NCBI GenBank assembly: GCA_041168165.1
Contig: JBEELK010000200.1
Span: 1 to 7,683, forward strand
DNA: 7,683 nt
Reading direction: 5' to 3'
Origin: SXPK01 sp041168165
GTDB lineage: Bacteria > Planctomycetota > UBA1135 > UBA2386
Of the stretch, positions 5,627 to 7,683 are shown in pieces; the first letter of the stretch is position 1; the number at the start of each line of letters is the position of its first letter. The notes beneath the pieces are model-generated. The model was not told the origin of the DNA and searched no databases. It worked only from the letters and a program-made list of their open reading frames with translations. Position numbers and translations under genes: made by a program.

Positions 5627-7683
5627 GCGACCACATCTCCTCGGGCGGTTCTGACACCGCCGGCGTGACCTACTGGCGCAGCCTCGAGCAGCTCGAGAAC
5701 TCGGCTGAGTTCCAGCAGCTCGTCGAACGCGAGTTCCCTGAAGGCGTCACGGAGTCGGGCGACGACATCGTCAGCGACGACGTCTCGCGCCGCGGGTTCC
5801 TCACAGCAGTCGCCGCTTCGGTGGCGCTGGCTGGCCTCACGAGCTGCCGCAAGCCGGTGACGAAGATCCTGCCGTTCAACAAGCGGCCGGAGGGCTTCAA
5901 GCCGGGCACGGCGCAGTTGTACGCGACGACGATCTCGCGCTCGGGCTACGGCATCGGCGTGCTCGTCAAGAGCAGCGATGGTCGCCCGACCAAGATCGAA
6001 GGCAACACGGATCACCCGAGCAGCCTGGGCGGCAGCGATGCGCGCCTGCAGGCCGAGTTGCTCCAGATCTACGATCCGGGTCGCAGCCGCGGCGCCAAGT
6101 TCCCCGGGATGCCGGTGCACGACCACGCGCACGATGGGCACGGCCACAAGCACGAGCCAGTCGACCCCAACCTCGGCATCCAGACCTTCTGGGCCGAGTG
6201 GGAGACGAAGGGCAAGGAGCTGAGCGGCAACAACGGCGGATCCGGCCTCCACATCCTGATGGAGCCGTCCACGTCGCCGACGCTGCTCGGCATGATCGAC
6301 AAGGTCAAGGCCGTGTTCCCGCAGGCGCAGATCCACGCGTGGAGCCCGGTGCATGGCGATGAAGCCGCCGCCGGTTCCGCCGCCGCGTTCGGCAACGCGT
6401 TCGAGACGCACGTCGACTTCGCGAAGGCCAACGTCATCGCGTCGTTCGACAGCGACTTCCTCGCGGTCGACGGCAACAACCTGCGCAACGCAAAGACGTG
6501 GGGCGATCGCCGTCGCAACCCGAAGGCCGGCGAACCGATGTCGCGCCTATATGTCTTCGAGACGTGCTTCTCGTCGACGGGCACGGTCGCGGATCACCGC
6601 TTCCCGATGAAGGCGCAGGACGTCACGGCTGCGCTGCTCCAACTCGCAGCAGAGTTGGGCGTCGGCGACGGCAATGACCTCGGCGCAGCGCTGAAGGGCT
6701 TCAAGGCCGACAACAACAAGATCCGCGCAATCGCGAAGGACCTGAAGAGCGCCGGTGGCAACTGCGCCGTCGTCGTCGGTCCGCGCCAGCCCGCTGCAGC
6801 TCACGCTGTCGCGCACGCGATCAACCAGGCGCTCGGCGCCGTCGGCAAGACGGTCGCCTACACGTCGATGCCCGCGCAACTGCAGGGCAACGTCGCCGCG
6901 ATCAAGAACCTCGCGGCGGCAATCGATGCGGGTCAGGTCAAGGCGTTGGTTTGCCTTGGCACCAACCCGGCCTACGACGCGCCCGCGGACCTCAACTTCG
7001 GTTCGCTGTTCGCCAAGATCGAGACGACGATTCACGTTGGCTCGCACGCCGACGAGACCGCGGCTCAGTGCAAGTGGCACTTCCCGATGGCCCACGACCT
7101 TGAGTCATGGGGCGACATGCGCGCGCACGACGGCACGGTGTCGCTGCGCCAACCTCTCATTGCGCCGCTGTTCGGCGGCGTCTCGGCGGCGGAGTTCCTC
7201 GCGATCCTGAGCCAACAGACGGCGGCGGAGTCGCTGCTGACGGGTCGCGATGGCGCTTGCGGCATGGAACTGGTCCGCGCGCAGTGGCGCCAAGCGATCG
7301 GAGCCAACGGCTTCGACGCGTGGTGGCGCAACGCGCTGCACACGGGCTTCGTCGCGGACAGCAAGTTCGCAGCCGAAAGCCCGACGCTCGCTCCCGTTGG
7401 CGTCGCAGCCGCGGTTCGCGCGTTCCAGCCGATTGCCGGCACGGAAGTGCAACTGCGTCCGTGCCCCAAGATGTGGGACGGTCGCTACGCCAACAACTCG
7501 TGGATGCAGGAGCTGCCAGACCCACTGACGAAGATCTCTTGGGACAACGCCGCTCTGATGGGCCCTGCGATGGCGCAGCGCCTCGGCGTCAGCAAGGGCG
7601 ACATGGTCAGCATCAAGGCTGGCAACGCCAACCTGAACATCCCGGCGTTTGTGCTGCCGGGCCACGCGGACGACGCGGTCACG
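5623..7683 (+). CDS. actB: Alternative complex III subunit ActB, Tat-variant molybdopterin-oxidoreductase-like (3' end outside window)
   Basis: The large extracytoplasmic subunit of ACIII. 687 codons are visible, open to the window edge; full-length proteins are about 1,000 residues, the missing part being the ferredoxin-like Fe-S domain. The N-terminus has the family's YWRSLEQLENSAEF (17-30), then a variant twin-arginine signal SRRGFLTAVAAS (55-66) and a lipobox-like LTSC (72-75), so the mature protein may be a lipoprotein starting at Cys75. The molybdopterin-oxidoreductase-like fold runs from about residue 98 (QLYATTISRSGYGIGVLV), with KIEGNTDHPSS (124-134) and CLGTNPAYDAP near 445. No N-terminal CxxC-type Fe-S motif is seen in this domain, as expected for ActB, which keeps the fold but not the molybdenum cofactor. 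Residues 166-177 are histidine-rich, which is unusual. The start is set by the ATGA overlap with actA; actC (NrfD-like) should follow outside the window. Confidence 0.95.
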   Translation, partial: MSDHISSGGSDTAGVTYWRSLEQLENSAEFQQLVEREFPEGVTESGDDIVSDDVSRRGFLTAVAASVALAGLTSCRKPVTKILPFNKRPEGFKPGTAQLYATTISRSGYGIGVLVKSSDGRPTKIEGNTDHPSSLGGSDARLQAELLQIYDPGRSRGAKFPGMPVHDHAHDGHGHKHEPVDPNLGIQTFWAEWETKGKELSGNNGGSGLHILMEPSTSPTLLGMIDKVKAVFPQAQIHAWSPVHGDEAAAGSAAAFGNAFETHVDFAKANVIASFDSDFLAVDGNNLRNAKTWGDRRRNPKAGEPMSRLYVFETCFSSTGTVADHRFPMKAQDVTAALLQLAAELGVGDGNDLGAALKGFKADNNKIRAIAKDLKSAGGNCAVVVGPRQPAAAHAVAHAINQALGAVGKTVAYTSMPAQLQGNVAAIKNLAAAIDAGQVKALVCLGTNPAYDAPADLNFGSLFAKIETTIHVGSHADETAAQCKWHFPMAHDLESWGDMRAHDGTVSLRQPLIAPLFGGVSAAEFLAILSQQTAAESLLTGRDGACGMELVRAQWRQAIGANGFDAWWRNALHTGFVADSKFAAESPTLAPVGVAAAVRAFQPIAGTEVQLRPCPKMWDGRYANNSWMQELPDPLTKISWDNAALMGPAMAQRLGVSKGDMVSIKAGNANLNIPAFVLPGHADDAVT
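6118..6153 (+). other. Histidine-rich segment within ActB
   Basis: Residues 166-177 of ActB read HDHAHDGHGHKH: seven histidines in twelve residues, alternating with Asp, Gly, Ala and Lys. It falls between the conserved YDPGRSR stretch (150-156) and the next conserved block beginning near QTFWAEW (187-193), so it is probably a surface loop. Such strings commonly bind Zn, Ni, Cu or Co. Whether it has a role here is not shown by the sequence. Confidence 0.7.

Noticed and set aside
5434..6411. 325-codon open frame on the minus strand
   Set aside because: It lies antisense to the end of actA and the start of actB, both of which carry clear family motifs. The translation is Arg/Ala/Val-rich, typical of a GC-rich shadow frame.
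5623..7683. Catalytic molybdenum oxidoreductase such as polysulfide or tetrathionate reductase
   Set aside because: No N-terminal Fe-S cysteine motif is seen, the Tat-variant N-terminus is typical of the ACIII family, and a pentaheme ActA lies directly upstream.

Overview
The window is about 7.7 kb of GC-rich bacterial DNA, densely coding on both strands. It holds seven protein genes, two of them cut by the window edges. No RNA gene, mobile element or CRISPR array is visible. The sigma factor's sequence style, the alternative complex III (ACIII) operon and the SxtJ/DUF5989 carbamoyltransferase cluster together suggest a Gram-negative such as a planctomycete. This is inference from remembered family resemblance; an acidobacterium, myxobacterium or other deep-branching phylum is not excluded.

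Layout. (1) Positions 1-821, minus strand: the body of a sigma-70 factor with conserved regions 1.2 to 4 but no region 1.1, its last residues lying outside the window. (2) Positions 954-3446, minus strand: a tight three-gene array. It is transcribed as a NodU/CmcH-type carbamoyltransferase (610 aa), an SxtJ-like three-helix membrane protein (137 aa) and a DUF5989 single-helix protein (70 aa). The gaps are 2 nt and 31 nt, and a GC hairpin lies downstream. The trio matches the order of sxtI-sxtJ-sxtK in cyanobacterial saxitoxin clusters, but nothing else of that pathway is present, so the carbamoyl acceptor is unknown. (3) Positions 3556-4722, plus strand: a divergently transcribed, membrane-anchored SGNH/GDSL hydrolase that shares a 109-bp intergenic region with the carbamoyltransferase. 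It may act on the same cell-surface or secreted product. (4) Positions 4728-4963: a strong hairpin just after the hydrolase stop, a weak promoter candidate, and a C/G-rich leader with three potential hairpins. One C-run in the leader is complementary to the next gene's Shine-Dalgarno sequence. (5) Positions 4964-7683, plus strand: the start of an ACIII operon. ActA is a pentaheme cytochrome c that starts at TTG. ActB is the Tat-variant molybdopterin-oxidoreductase-like subunit; it overlaps actA by 4 nt and runs off the window.

ACIII is a quinol oxidase complex that passes electrons to cytochrome c or directly to a terminal oxidase, so the right part is core respiration. The middle part looks like a small conserved carbamoylation module of unknown substrate. 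The points most worth a second look are that module with its divergent hydrolase, the histidine-rich insert in ActB, and the structured leader in front of actA.
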